From: Megalopta genalis | Lineage: Eukaryota > Arthropoda > Insecta > Hymenoptera > Halictidae | Assembly: GCF_051020955.1 (NCBI RefSeq) | Contig: NC_135018.1 | Span: forward strand, 744,001 to 808,000 | DNA length: 64,000 nt | Direction: 5' to 3' | Shown here: positions 1-12,830 of the stretch, piece after piece | Layout: every line of letters starts with the position of its first letter | Position numbering within the stretch: position 1 is the stretch's first letter | Position numbers and translations under genes: made by a program | Notes under the pieces: generated by a model | The model's database searches: none | What the model saw: the letters and a program-made list of their open reading frames with translations, nothing else | Told to the model about the DNA's origin: nothing

Positions 1-66
1 TAAAATAATTTATATTATATATCTATTATATATCTATATAATAGATATATAATATAAATTATTTTA
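1..66. repeat. AT-only perfect palindrome
   Basis: Bases 1-30 are the exact reverse complement of bases 37-66, with a 6-base spacer (tatcta) between them. The sequence is entirely A and T. It can form a long hairpin or cruciform. It begins at the window edge, so it may be the end of a longer AT-rich array or element. No terminal motif of the other repeat families is present. Confidence 0.85.
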
Positions 67-2612
67 ATGCTTGTAATGTCGACCGCTTTGCATTTTCAGA
101 TATCGGTGTGCACCGAAAATGACGCGATATCATGGTAGGTGGCACGGCGCTCTATCTATAACACATCGTTCCGTTTCGTCGACATGCAAAGGAGATACTT
201 TACGCCTATAATTTTACATTAATCCATTAGTCAGTTACAAAGTCGCATGTCAGCAGACGCAACGGCCATTATATCCTATTAATAGGCCATTACATAGACG
301 CACTTGGAGTTCATGAACATGATTAATGGAGAGAAATGAACGCTCGGCTAACCACGCATCGATCCGTGCATGTAATATTCCATGTTATTGCATTAACAAA
401 TGCCTATTATTTATTACGTTCCGTGATCAATTAACCATTAGGTACGAGCGATTCCCATTACCACGTATCGCGGGGAAGTACGTTCGATTGTTCCATAAAA
501 GTTCGATAAAAAATTGTTATTCCTATCGACTTACAAATTATATTCGACGCAAGAGGGACAATTGGTACGTTTACGACATCGATAAACGCGATTACAGAAT
601 TACACAAGCGTGTCCACACTCGCGATCACCGTTTGCCAATTACTATGTTACCTCTTAACGAAACATTTAGTCTTTTATAGTCTTAGCAATGTTTACTAAA
701 AATCGAGAATTTCGACACCGTTTCTAGCGAAGGCGTCGAAAGGCGCTTATTAATAATTTAAAGGGTTCAAGGATATCTTTTCGCGTTCTCGTTCGTTCCA
801 CGTTCTCTATGCGATCGCGTCGCGACGATTGCCACGATCGTTAACGTAGAATCTCGGTGAAAATAATGTCGATTAGGAATCAATATGTTGTACCCCCTAA
901 AATTCCGATATCGATTCGACGCGACACGGGATTGTTCTATCGTCGCGCGTCACGCGGACTGATTCGCGGGCCAGAGGCGAGCTGTCCGTTGTAAATCGAA
1001 GTCAAGTGGGGGAAGAAGCACTTGGATTTTCATTGATCGAACACGTAGAAATCGAATCGGGGAGCGGGACGGGACGCCAAAAACGATTAGTTTGACGCGC
1101 GGAGCCCGGTTTTGCTCGATACATAAACCTGAAACCGTTCGAGAACAAAAACCGTAGACGTATGTTAGCAGCGACCAAAGCGGATCCCCGATGTGCGCGT
1201 TGCACAAACCAGTTGGCCGGAATAAACGTACTGACCATAGGTTGGCGAGCAGCCAGAGCACCTATCCACGTAAGCATTCGTCTTTTCATCGCGACGCGTC
1301 GCGACGCGACGGGACGCGACGCGCCACGGCTGAACCGAACAGATTGATGCGCGGCTTAAAACACGCCGGCGAATAATCCGGATGATTTGAATGCCCCTAA
1401 TGTGCGGCATGATTGAAATTTTCACGACCCAGATCGCTGCCAAACTGCTGCCAGTTGTTGTCTCGGTCGTCGTGTTATCGACGAGTGACACGCGCGGTCA
1501 AAAATAATGCACTGACAGTTCGTGACTCGCATCGAATCAATAGAACAGGCTTTAAATGGAAAGGCTGCCGACAAAATGGATAAAACGTTCCAATAACACG
1601 CTCTTCCCGCCAACCGCGCCGTTCACAATTCGTTTGCGATATTAAAATTTCTGTTTCTCTTTTCCCTTTTTTTTTTTGCCGCAAACGTTAAACGTAAACC
1701 GTGTTTCGTCCAGCCGTTCGCGAGTCCAGTGCGCGAAACTAGCGTCGACATTTTTCGGCACGGTGGAACCGCGTTTGGGCGAACTCGGTGGTGGGTTCGC
1801 ACGATAGGAGACCTCTGATTATTGTTAACCTTTCGCTCGATTAACCGGAGTTCGGTTGAACGAAGCGCAAGGCTCGAACGATCGCGTATCGAGCCTAAAT
1901 AAAAGCGTAGAAAATAAGGAGCTGCATGGCGCGACAAAGAAATACGCGATTCCATTTAAAAAAGTGCGTCTTCGCGCGTCGACCTAAAAATATCTTACCG
2001 ATATCGGATTACGTTCCCCCTAAAAACTATTCAAAATTTATTTCGTACACTTTCAACGGTTTGCAAGATATTTGACCGAGTCGATTTAAACTGGTCACCC
2101 CCTATATATAATTGAAGTCGACAGACGAGTTAAAAATTAGCGGCTTTATGAATTCGAACGTGGGCGGCAACGAATTGCTGAAAGACGAATTACATTTACG
2201 ATGTCTGTCTGTAATCACGGACGACGAATTGCGTGACTACACGCGCGTTTAATAAACTTGCAAATTGGACGCGCAGTCTTCCTCGAACGGAGTGCTCGGA
2301 ATAAAAGAAACTGGCGTGTAGCTCCGGTGTTAGAGAAGATTTCTAAACCTCGGAGGTAATGTTAGACAGTTAAGCGTCGAATGTTTACCGAGCCGATCCG
2401 TTAAATGCTCGCGAATTATCCCCGCCACTTCTTGGTTTACAGCCAACACTTTAAGCTAAATGCTCGGAGCAGCGAATCGACAGTTCAATGTTTGACAAAT
2501 AAAACGTCTCCGACGTTGACTTTATTCGACGAAGAAAGGTTTCATCGTGTCTGCGAGATTATTTCGACGACCTTTTTGGGGACACGCGAACGAAAATAAT
2601 CGCAGCAAAGTA
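67..2612. other. No recognisable gene
   Basis: Only short open frames without recognisable protein motifs occur on either strand, and they overlap one another. A short CpG-rich direct repeat built from GCGACGCGAC lies at about 1291-1324. No RNA gene or mobile-element end was found otherwise. Confidence 0.6.
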
Positions 2613-2758
2613 CAATCATTTCTCCCCAATTCGCGCTCGGATTGCGCACGAAAATGGACAATTTGGGAAGAGGAGGATACGATTATTCGAGCCTAAAACG
2701 AGATGAAAATTGTCAATTTTTGTGCGGAATTCGAGGGCGCGAATTAGGGAGAATGTAC
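2613..2758. mobile_element. P1 palindromic MITE, short copy
   Basis: The copy is preceded by TA and begins CAATCATTTCTCCCC. It contains the family core AATGGACAATTTGGGAAGAG and the motif GATTATTCGAGCC. It then folds back through ATTGTCAATTTTTGTGC and GAATTAGGGAGAATG. The central part is shortened relative to the 206-221 bp full copies. The right end is approximate because its terminal bases have diverged. Confidence 0.75.
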
Positions 2759-3350
2759 TATGAAAAATTTAGGTTCGATAAGATCCGTTTCGCGGCGATT
2801 CGAGTATCACAGAGCTCGGTGTGCACGTCGCATTATTTCGTCGGGAACGACAGCGACCGTTTACCGATGCAGCCAAGTTTTATATCGCGATAAATAGATT
2901 TTCCAAGTAACTACCAGTGGCCTCGACGAAACGTTTTCAGGCACCCCATAAATTCTAATTTAAAATCAGTGTCGCAACAAAAGGCCCTCAAGACCGGCGC
3001 ACCATTTCTCAGAGTGTTCCTCGCATAGCTCATTCGTTTTATCGTCTCGAACGGCACGAGCGTCACTCTGACACTGTGATAAACAGCCGCTTCTGTCGTA
3101 AGTCAAGTCGCCGTAAAATCTTAGACATTACTTGTCGTAGTGTTTACTAAGTCGGGACGACTTGACAAGGTGAATATAGTTGACGCTAGATCTTTGCCGC
3201 GACGCCGGTCCGCTTATTTGGCATCCAGCGGGATTCATCATTGTTCCAAGGGCGTGGTTCAAAAGATCGGAGAGTTATAGCACTTGCGTGTCACGGTTAA
3301 TAAATGTTGCACGCGTGGAACGATTTTGCCGGTGAATGAAAGTACATGTA

Positions 3351-3709
3351 GAGGGTGTACCGTAATTATGTTAACACCCGGAGAGGGACGATTCCTCAGG
3401 TGATTTGAAGCAACTTTTTCCTTAGCGAAAATGCAATCCGCTGCTTCGTTCACGAGTTATTAACGAAAAACGCTGACCAATCGGAGAGCGAGCGCGGCCA
3501 GGGCTCCGCCCTTTCGGCCAATGCCGCGGCGCACTGGCCGTCTGACGCAGCAGCAATGGTCACGAGGGCGGGGCGATCACTCATTGACCTCTGTATTTCG
3601 TTAATAACTCGTAAACGAAGCAGCGAATTGCATTTTCGCTAAGGAAAAAGTTGCTTCGAATTCAGGAATCGTTCCTTTCCGGTTGTTAACATAATTATGG
3701 GACAGCCTG
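3351..3709. mobile_element. P2 palindromic MITE, subtype B
   Basis: The left end GAGGGTGTACCG follows a TA; the right end reads GGGACAGCCTG. The arms are inverted copies: TTGAAGCAACTTTTTCCTTA on the left is matched by AAGGAAAAAGTTGCTTCGAA on the right, and the GAGTTATTAACGAAAAAC block also faces its complement. This copy carries CGTAATTATGTTAAC just inside the end, a variant shared with the fragment ending at 54595 and different from the copies at 38772 and 42908. The centre is GC-rich and non-coding. No transposase is encoded, so it is non-autonomous. Confidence 0.85.
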
Positions 3710-6045
3710 ACGTAACGATAACGGTACGTAATATTTTACGTGGTTTTCGAGATCTATAATTTTAAACTATGACGTTTATGCTACGAACAAGTTCGTTTGA
3801 TGCGTGATGTTTCGTGATCGATTTATAAATGGGTATCCAAAGAGGGAAAAAAGGGAATCACGAGACGGCGTTGCGAAACAGATATACACAGCTAATTATC
3901 AGATTACCGTAAATTCCGAGAAAAATGAAGTCTACGAGACACATGTGCGTGCGTCGGCCATCTTCTTATTTCCCACAGAATTCTGATGGGAAACAGATCC
4001 TAATCGCGTCTTTTTGTACCACCTTGCATTCGAACCTCGCGAGTCATGGTACGAAATAGACGAATTCCAGAACTTCTCGATTAAACCGCTTTTTAAAATC
4101 CATTTAACTTAGCGTTTAAAGAAGTTATCCGCGAACGAATGGAGCCATTATCGTTCGGGTAGTCTCGACAGCGTCGTCGTCGTCGTCGCCGTCGTCATCC
4201 AGGAACAACTTAATTGCTCGAACAAACACGTCGGTGATCGTAGAAAATGTCCGTACCTCGGAAGGAGGAAAAAGAGACAAAGGAAAACGGTCTTTCAGCA
4301 AAAACGAGGAAGATGGACGGTCACGGAATGTCTTTCCTGCGGTCATTTGTTCCCTGGAGCAACAGAGGAATAGATTAGATATATAGAATGTCAAGATTGA
4401 GCTCACGTGCGTGCGCGGAACGTGATGACGAGAATAAAGACGATGCTTACGTACGTAGGACAGTCGTGCTCCACTTGTCGAGAGCAAGGGGGGACGATCC
4501 GGACATCATCGCTGTACCTAAAATTCTGTTCTTGCGCTTTATACTTCTGGTAAATCTACTGGACAATTTGCTGGACGATTCGCGTCGTTGTTAAAGCATC
4601 GAGTCCAATATAAATCGCACACTCCTCTTTGCCCTGAAAAAAAGAAACAAAAGGCAGTTAGCATTCTTCATAACCCAGAAAAATATGTTCTACGATGGCT
4701 AGCATTTTTCAACGAGTAAAAAGACCGTTCCTGAATCAACGGTACGAAACGAAAGTTCGATAAAAATGTATGTACATCTTGATAAAGTAATTTTAACAAG
4801 TCTAAGATAATATTCTTCCAATGTTCGTACATTTTTCAACTCGGCTTGCTTACTATTTTTTCCATAAACACGCTCAATTCGCGTCTTTCAAAGCTGTGTC
4901 AAAATTTAGCACCGGTTGTTCCAACATCGTTCTCTTTCATCGGAACCGATGGAACGAGGACGATGAGACGACAAAGTCCGCTTCTGCAGCATTCATGAAC
5001 GCTCGTAATTTGCCATGATAGTTCAAGACGGTTCTCTCTCTCTCTTTCTGTTCGAATAATCTGAAGAACGCGCGGACTACTTTTTGTGCCACCGGAATCG
5101 TCGTCTTCGACTACCGCGCTCCATCGCCGCGAATAAATTTCCGTTAATCGGCGGCCGATTATTTCATTCTGTAATACCTCGGGACATCCGGTAGACGCGC
5201 GCAGTCCCATAATTGACACCCGATGGCGTATCTATTCGTAAGGAACATTCCAGCAGTCGGATAGCCGAGCTCTCCGGCAACTGGCTTGCCGCTGTAAAGT
5301 TCCTGAAACGCATAGCTCCGATGAAACCGCCGGGGCGTTCGTGTATGCTACACTCGGCTAAGGTTAATCCGACGGTAACACCGTGACGGCCGAGCTAATG
5401 GTACGCACGACGTCGCCGACATTTTCAGCCAACCAGTCGTCGGGCGTTCGTTGTGTCTAACGACAAGAAGAAGGGAAGGCGCGCGCTGACGCTATCGCGG
5501 GCCGCTTGAGTGATGAAGTGAGTGCGGAGTGAGACCTATTTTTGTGCTCACCGACAAACAGCCTCGTAGATCTCGTGACACATCGTTAGAATGCCACGAA
5601 AATACCCTCCGCGCGGACGAAAAGTGCTGCGGGGATATCCAGACACCGGCTACCACAATTTATTCCGAGAAATTGCCGGCTGTTCTTCTTCGTGCACGCA
5701 ATGATACGTTCCCGCTCCACACTCGGAAATGATACTACACGCCTTTTCGTATGTACGGCGTATTTCATACGCCTTATCGAGTGATTGCACCGTTGGAAAT
5801 ACGAAACTCCGTGCACCGTATAGTTAGATAAATAGTCGCCGCCGGTATACAGTGTGAGCTATGCGAAGTGCTACAAGTTGTCCCTCTACACCCCCTATCG
5901 GCCCGTCGAAACCGCCACTCGGTATTTACGGTATCGTAGATTCGTTCGACGGACACGTTATTTCACATTTGACGCTTGACGATTCTCGTTCATTTCGTTA
6001 AAACAATATATTTTATTCAATCGAATCGGAATTCGGATTCGGCAT
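3710..6045. other. No recognisable gene
   Basis: Only short, unrecognised and mutually overlapping open frames were seen. A short (CGT)n microsatellite lies at about 4171-4198 and a small (TC)n at about 5035-5047. No RNA gene or transposon end was found. Confidence 0.55.
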
Positions 6046-6605
6046 CGATTACACGTTTTTCTTTACGTCTTAAAAAGCAGGGCAAGCCAAGCATTGTTGC
6101 TTCCAGGAGGAGACAATGCCACTTTCTTCCATTAATTTCTCTCGCACCAAACTATGGTTTACTCTACAGGCTGTCCCATAATTTGGTGTCCCATAATTTG
6201 TAATAGTATCGCGTCGATTACGCGTTTTTCTTTATGTCTCAAAAACCAGGGCAAGCCAAGACTTTCGCATTGTTACTTCCAGCAGGAGATAATGCCACTT
6301 TTTTCCATTAATTTCTCTCAGTTTACTCTACAGCGTGTCCCATAGTTCGGTGTCCCTCGTTTCCCGGAAGTACCATAATTTCTGGACATCGGAATTCGGA
6401 TGGTAAATTGTATCGCGTCGATTACGCGTTTTTCTTGTGTCTCAAAAAGCAGGGCAAGCCAAGACTTTCGCATTATTTCTTCCAGGAGACAATGCCACTT
6501 TTTTCCATTAATTTCTCTCGCACCAAACTATGGTTGACTCTACAGGCTGTCCCATAGTTCGGTGTCCCTCGTCTCCCGGAAGTACCATAACTTCGGGACA
6601 CCCTG
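6046..6605. repeat. Imperfect triplicated array with CAGGSTGTCCC ends
   Basis: A block starting CGATTACRCGTTTTTCTT occurs at 6046, 6215 and 6419, giving spacings of 169 and 204 bp. Each block goes on through CAGGGCAAGCCAAG, AATGCCACTTT and CCATTAATTTCTCTC. Each ends near a TA followed by CAGGCTGTCCC or CAGCGTGTCCC (6167, 6331, 6543). The array closes at 6605 with CGGGACACCCTG followed by TA. The repeated ends look like the terminal inverted repeat of a TA-targeting transposon, related in its first bases to family P2. No coding frame is conserved between the units. Confidence 0.8.
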
Positions 6606-6607
6606 TA

Positions 6608-9600
6608 CGTTTGTAATTTTTAATAGGAAGAAGATGATATCGGCGGTTGCAGCGGAAAATAGTTTGTAATGGTACGCGCGGCTCACCCTGTAGCGAAGAA
6701 TGTTCCAGTCGGCGCGAAGAAGAGACGTTTGTCAATGGAAATGTTATCATGCAAAGTGGATAATTTCTTATGATTGCTCAGGATATCCTATGATAAGTAC
6801 AGGTCGGCGCAGCGGCTAAATTATATAACTTCGTATAATGCTGGCGAAGAAAAGCCAAGAATATACCCAAACATTACGAAAATATATGTAGATAACCGCT
6901 AATTTTTTGGCATGTTAACCGTACGGTCAGCCGTGCGATTATTTGAAACGTGGAATTACGGTGCACTTACATTGGTTTGCTGTGTCTACGATGATTCGTT
7001 CATAGCTGAACAACAGATCTCGTATGCGTTGCTTCTGATTTAAATTGAAAATCTGTGTGTTCGGAAATTGTTTCTCAGAATTTTATTCGAACACTTTTCT
7101 TTCTTTCCTTTTTTCTTTTATTACGAAATCCTTTCTCTCTTAAATGCCTCGACTTCCGGCGAAGTATAACGAAAAACTGAGACGAGTATACGCGAACAGG
7201 ATAGGAAATTATGACTCAATTTTGTTTAAAAGTTCAGCGGAAACATCGATGCGGTAATAAATGATTCACAGTTTATATATGGTACGCGATATGTAATAGT
7301 TTCGATCGTTAGCACGTTCGCAGGCATAAAATCAGACGTAAAATCGCGCGAACAATGGCCTTCGCCGCCCCACCATCGTCGTAATCGTGCCCGTTATTGC
7401 AGGTGTAAATAGATGGCGACGTTGGCATAAATCGCGGATTCTCAACAAATTTCGCTAACGTTCGGAATAAAATAAAAACTCGCCTTGTACGAAGCGTGCG
7501 TGTAAATTAATTGTAATTTATCGGCGATACCGTGGAAACCGAAGAGCATGAATAAATTTTACTACCAGGATGCTTTGATGTCGACTGAATACTAGATTCC
7601 GAGTCTAACCATCAACTAGTCACGCGTCGTTACGTACAGCGAATAAAATTAAGTTGACTATGTACTTCGTCGTAAATTCTCCGGGTTATTAACTTTAGGT
7701 AGCCGTATTTTATATTCTGGAATTTATTTAGTACTTCAAATACGCCGGAAGATCACGCGTCAGTGGGCCTGGGAAAAGAGAGAAATCGCGACAGAAATTC
7801 CACTAAATCAGAAGAACGCGAAACGTGGATATGAAATTTTATTGTCGATCGTTCGCGAACGGTATTATTATCGACAAGATATATCAAGAGGCATCCGTCA
7901 AAATGAACACATCTGTCCCTAGCGCCTCTGCACTAATGATAATAAATGTTCCGTTCGCGCGAATTACGTATTTCGAAATATTATTATTTTCATTCTCGAA
8001 TTTATAACGCAGAAAGGGAATACGCTTTTAGAAAATCGACAGACATGATCGATCGCTTAAGTCGTAAGTCATACTTTCTACGTCATTCAACACCACACGA
8101 TGTAGAGGCTTTTATGGTAATATTGCTGTTAATGGAACGCGTGGTTCGACAAAGTAGATTCAGATTTCTATTCGATTTGTAATCGAATACGAGCCTTTAT
8201 CGTAGAATGGATCAATTTTCATTTCCGTCGATTTCCATTGAAATTTTTATTTCGATTCGAAATATAATAATATAATTTAATATATAATATAATATAACAA
8301 TTTATATAATATATGTAATATAATATAATACTTTATATAATATGTACAATATAATATAATACTTTATAATATGTATAATATAATATAATACTTTATACTA
8401 TATAATATAATAATATGTAATAATAAAATCGCGATATTTTAAAACGAGCGATATAAACATTTCTATGAATTAAAAATAGAATAGGACGCGAATATGGATT
8501 GAATAGTTGTTACGTATATCGCTGTAAAATTAATAACGCGGATAATTTCGCTCGGAAAGTTCTTTGATCAAGATGAAACGATTCTAATATAAATGCAGAA
8601 TATGTTGACTAACGTAATTTCGTCGACCGCTCGGCACACCCGTGCAATTAAAACCGGTGGGCGTACGAGGGCCAACGTAACTAACGTTCCAAAGCGTTAG
8701 AAACATCGGAGGAGATTTTCGGAACAAATCGACGCACGGCCATGCCTTATATATCAGGCTTTCCATCGTCTCCCCTTCTGACAGTTATTACAACGTTTGA
8801 AGATACTTATTCGGGGAACTTATGGCGAGCAGCTGCGCGCTTTTTTCGATCATTTAGTTTTCAGTCTGAAAATTATTATGTACCGTGCAGACTTTATACA
8901 TACGATGTAGGCATAACCTGCCGTCAGAGGAAGCCTTATATATATTTTCCAGAGCTAAGTGGCGGGGAACTAATGATAAACACGACTCTTCGTGGCTATA
9001 AGGGGAAATTAATGTTCCGGACGTAACGGTAAATGGAGTAGAAAGAAGACAAGAAACTGTGAGATAAATGGTGCCGGGTCTCCCGTAAGATATCGCTTTT
9101 TATGAAGGACTGCCGAACTAGGATTACTGAAAAATCTAAAATTACTCTCTAACTACTTTCCAAGTACGGCTTCATCTATCTTCGTTTCAGAAAGTCCCAC
9201 CGTATCCCGTTTCACATTGATTAGGCGTACGAATACACTTTCGTCGAGTCGTTGGAAACGTGTAATTCGTACAATTTTGCGGTGCTCTAAATTATTAAAA
9301 TTTGCGATGCTTCCACCGCGTCGATCTTATAAGAAGAATGAATCCGAAAAATTTAACAAAAAGAATTTGGGACCAAAAGTTACCAGAAAAAATGACACAG
9401 TTTCATCCATGCTTCGAGAACAATCGTAAACAATTTTGGCAATAGAAAATAAAAGAATCCCCTACCATAATCGAACAACCGTTGAAACAAGAATAAAGTC
9501 GGACGACAATGTTCCTAAAGAAATGGAAAATTACGAATTTACGTCTGGATTTAACGATCTTCGAAATCATTTGAGTGCAGAGCGCGGTTAAATCGCGAAG

Positions 9601-10311
9601 CAATCGCATCGCGAAACGCAAACTAAATCGGGGAGGAATTGTATCGCAAAATATAACCGAATTGCGAAAGAATTCGCAAGTTTTCGAAAGAAATTGCAAT
9701 ATCCTGAAAGCATAGTGACGATATAATGGGACAGCAACTGCGAGAGAGCGCAGCCAGAAAATTGAAAATGGATGCAACTTCGAAGATGTGCAGCGGAACG
9801 AAATTTGGATTGATCGCAGCTCCTCGCCGAGAGTAAACGCGCAAGGAAGTGATTGCGAATGATGGACGATCGGGTGCCGAGGGATGATAAAGTAGTAGCG
9901 TGCGGTAGAGAATATCGACGGGAAGCACCCCCATCTATCAGCCCCTTCCTACTTCACGGATAATCACCGGCTGCCAACCAAAGTCAGACTACAAGTAAGA
10001 TCTTATGGGATGATCTGCCTCCGCAGCGATCGATTTAAAAAGATTACATCGGGTTATATCGGAGGTGTCAGCTTAGAAGAAGATACCGGGATACCTTTTA
10101 TTTCAATTTATCAACCGCCGCGTGACCGGCGCTAATTTTTATGACCGCCGAGCAACAGATCTTCGCGCGAGAATTTATTATTCATTTATTCTTTAACCGG
10201 GATCTACATGCGAATCTATGTTTTCTAACGGCGGCAATAATAATAATAATATCTTTATTACGCCGGAAACGTGGAAACGTACCAAGTGTGATGATTACGG
10301 TACAGTAAATT
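6608..10311. other. No recognisable gene; one AT tandem inside
   Basis: Apart from the AT-rich tandem at 8298-8410, the interval holds only short unrecognised frames. The larger ones (about 8742-9026 plus, 9403-9777 minus) show no known domain and no supporting splice or promoter signal. Confidence 0.5.
8298..8410. repeat. About 30-bp AT-rich tandem repeat
   Basis: About four units of a sequence like TTTATATAATATGTA followed by ATATAATATAATAC repeat in tandem, with small length differences between units. The surrounding 8260-8420 is also almost pure A/T. Confidence 0.7.
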
Positions 10312-10540
10312 GAGCCGTTCATTTTGAAAGTGGCATAAGTCACTTTGTTTTTATGTCGATATATTTAAGAGTTTACACGTTTAAAAATATGGATGCTAAC
10401 ATTCGAGAAGATTTACTTGTATTTGTTATCTCAGGATACTGATATTTTTCTCGGTATAAATAATTTCGTATAAACATTTAAAAAATCACCACTTTTCATT
10501 ACGGTAAAGTGACTTATGCCGCTTTCAAAATAAACGGCTC
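10312..10540. mobile_element. P3 MITE with AATT target duplication
   Basis: The copy begins GAGCCGTTCATTTTGAAAGT and ends with the inverted counterpart, finishing in AAATAAACGGCTC. It is flanked by AATT on both sides (10308-10311 and 10541-10544), consistent with a 4-bp target site duplication. The GGCATAAGTCACTTT / AAAGTGACTTATGCC blocks are also inverted. The interior is AT-rich with no open frame, so this is a non-autonomous element. The superfamily is not established; 4-bp duplications are known for Sola- and Chapaev-type DNA transposons, among others. Confidence 0.9.
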
Positions 10541-11203
10541 AATTGTCCCTAATTTTCTAATTTGAGCTTCCGCGAGAATTTGCAAGAAAATTCGTAATTA
10601 AAAATGTTATTCGTCTTCGAAGTACAATAATAATTTAGTAGAGTGCAATAATAATTTAGTAGAGACGGCAGAGAAACATGCGAAGAGAACAAACGACGAG
10701 CGATAACGAGATAAAATAGAATTACATAGTCCGCGTCAATCATTTATGGCTAAAATTAATAAATGCCATTTGACACAATAAAAAGATTGTAATCGAAAGA
10801 TCGTTATCCAAAGAGCTTATCCAAATGATAAGCATAAAAATTCCTATATTCTCGCAGTTAAAGATTCGCTGCGAGTGGAGAAAGAAAGAGGCGTGCGAGT
10901 ACAAAATTCTTCGCGTGCAACGCAAGGTTGTTGCCATTTTCAGGTGGACTTCTTTCGCGAATTAGTTCCAGCGTCGCATCGGAATGCAGATCTCGTGGAT
11001 CCATACGTAAACTTCTCGCGTATGCGGTGAAACGTGCGTTTTTCTAGCCGTTCGTTCGCAACGCACATTGTACATGGCGCAACATTATTGCAATGCGTAC
11101 AAGCAGTTACATCTGTTACGTCCATCGAACGTCAATATTGACGACGGACAGCGAACGCTATAAAATACCTGTCGCGTTTTACGCGTTCGCATAGGTCTCG
11201 CTG

Positions 11204-11233
11204 TATAAATATCGAAGCGGCGTTCGTTTACAG
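11204..11233 (+). promoter_or_regulatory. Candidate TATA plus initiator core promoter
   Basis: TATAAATA at 11204-11211 is followed by TTTACAGTG, whose A lies at 11232, 28 bases downstream. That spacing is close to the usual TATA-to-start distance in animals, and ACAGT resembles the arthropod initiator TCAGT. A second TATAAAATA lies about 45 bases upstream. No recognisable coding exon follows, so this may be a chance match or the start of a non-coding or distantly spliced transcript. Confidence 0.25.
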
Positions 11234-11741
11234 TGAATTTTAATCGATACCGTGGCAAAGAGTACTGTAACGAGCCGAGTCGGTCAGCCGTCGAACTTTT
11301 GCATTAATAGCAGAATAACATTGCGCAAACGCGTTCCAATGAAAACTGAAAAATATCTGCGATTGAAAAACGTTCGCTTCCATCGAATATTTCCAAACGA
11401 CAATAGAAAATTGCATTCAAATAAAACATTTCGTCGTTTCGTGAATTAACGCTTAGCCAACCGAACGGGGAGATTTCCCCGTTTTAAAATCAGTCGGTTG
11501 ACGACCGAATGGATGATTAATGAAAAATTAAAAATGATAATATCATTAAGATTTGCAAGAGGTACGAATGCTGAAGAAGTAATCGATGCCATATAAGTTT
11601 GCTTCATCATTTTTGTTTAATCGAATGAAACATTTTAATTTTATGAAAATTTTTTGAGGTTCCTAGCGCGGTCGTGGAAGTGTTAGACGTCGAAAGGTCT
11701 AAAGCGCATCCAATAATTTTCTCCAATAGCCAAAGACACAG

Positions 11742-11775
11742 TAACTGGCTACCCGGCAGTAACTGGCTCCGCTAC
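11742..11775. repeat. Short dispersed motif CAGTAACTGGCTCCGC
   Basis: ACAGTAACTGGCTACCC and then CAGTAACTGGCTCCGC occur in quick succession. The motif is close to ACAGTAACCGGCTCCAC at about 13550 and, inverted, at about 40200. It may be part of an unclassified dispersed repeat. Confidence 0.35.
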
Positions 11776-11855
11776 CCTATTAACACGACCAACAGACTTC
11801 GCAGATCTTGCGCTTTGAACTTCTTCTATTTTGTGCATCCCGGTATAACGATGTA

Positions 11856-12013
11856 CAATAAATTCTCTCCAATCGTCCGTCAGTTTGCAAACGAAAATGT
11901 AGTCGCCAGTTGCCGGCAACAATAAAAACGGGTCGCGATGCTCGAAAATAATCGCGTCTTCTGCTCTCAAATTGTGCATTTTCGTTTACAAGCTGATCGC
12001 AGAGAATTTATTG
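11856..12013. mobile_element. Old, diverged P1 MITE copy
   Basis: TA precedes CAATAAATTCTCTCC and TA follows GAGAATTTATTG. The inside shows the paired motifs GTTTGCAAACGAAAATG and CATTTTCGTTTACAAGC, and an arm piece CGAAAATAATCGCGTCTTC that corresponds to the conserved hairpin arm. It belongs with the copies that carry CTTGTAAACA rather than GTCCACGAAAA inside the arm (17829, 30543, 61061). At 158 bp it is shorter than full copies, and its arms are only partly complementary. Confidence 0.65.
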
Positions 12014-12338
12014 TAGCCCTAAATCATTCTCTCGTCTTCGACACTCCGGGTTGCCATAAATACATAAAACCCAAAGTCTACCGATGATTGAAGACCCCAG
12101 CTGCTTCGTTTCGTTCAACCCTCCGCATCGTTTTCGTCCTCGCTGGCCCAGAAATTGGTGGCCGCAACGTCGGGCCCCAAGGCATGTGCCCAACAACGTT
12201 TGCTACCGCAGCACCATAATGCCGGCCAACCGACAGGATGAAACGGTCGGTTATCGCGACGACGATTCGTCGAATTCGCAGATAGTTCCTTGGATTCGAG
12301 TTCTTAGGCTAGTTACGCGCGCGGAGACGCATTGTTCG

Positions 12339-12453
12339 GAGATGGAGAGAGAAAGAAGGAGAGAAAGAAAGAGAAAAGAGAGAGAGAAAAAGAGAGAGGG
12401 AGAGGAAGAGAAAGAGAGAGAGAGGGAGAGAGAGAAAGAGAGAGAGAGAGAGG
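12339..12453. repeat. Long (GA)n polypurine microsatellite
   Basis: About 115 bases are purine-only or nearly so on the plus strand, dominated by GAGA and AAAGAGA. The tract opens long Arg/Glu-rich frames on one strand and Ser/Leu-rich frames on the other, which should not be read as genes. Confidence 0.9.
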
Positions 12454-12790
12454 CATACGTAGCCGTGTACACGGCGTAGCGGCGCGGCGTTCGTACGTAG
12501 AAACGGAGATCAGCATACGTCGCGTATTATTTACAATTGGCGGCGATTTATGTCTCTGTGCCGGATGAGGGCAGGCAAGCAGGCATGGGGAATGCGGAGA
12601 GAGAGAAAGAAGGGACGTGGGAAAGAAGGAAGCGAGCAAGGGAGACAGAGGACAGAAGGAGAGAGAACGCGGCCGCCTTGCCAGCCAATTCCCGGCGGCC
12701 CGCTATATTTACGAGGCCCATAAAGTAGCGGGCACGGCCGCGTATATTGCCGCGTAAATATCAGCTTATGGAAATATAGAGCTCAATATC

Positions 12791-12830
12791 TGCCTGCCTG
12801 CCTGCCTGCCTGCCTGCCTACCTGCCTACC
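12791..12830. repeat. (TGCC)n microsatellite
   Basis: About seven consecutive TGCC/CTGC tetramers are followed by degraded TACC units. It is a simple tetranucleotide repeat with no coding interpretation. Confidence 0.9.

Larger units (their letters stand above)
10545..11855. other. No recognised gene; contains a TATA candidate
   Basis: Short open frames only. The best regulatory-looking signal is the TATA and initiator pair at 11204-11233, listed separately. Confidence 0.5.

Noticed and set aside
12084..12728. Arg/Glu-rich frames on the plus strand and Ser/Leu-rich frames on the minus strand
   Set aside because: They exist because the (GA)n tract lacks stop codons; the amino-acid pattern is the translated repeat. 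The same applies at 33.4-33.7 kb and 59.1-59.6 kb.
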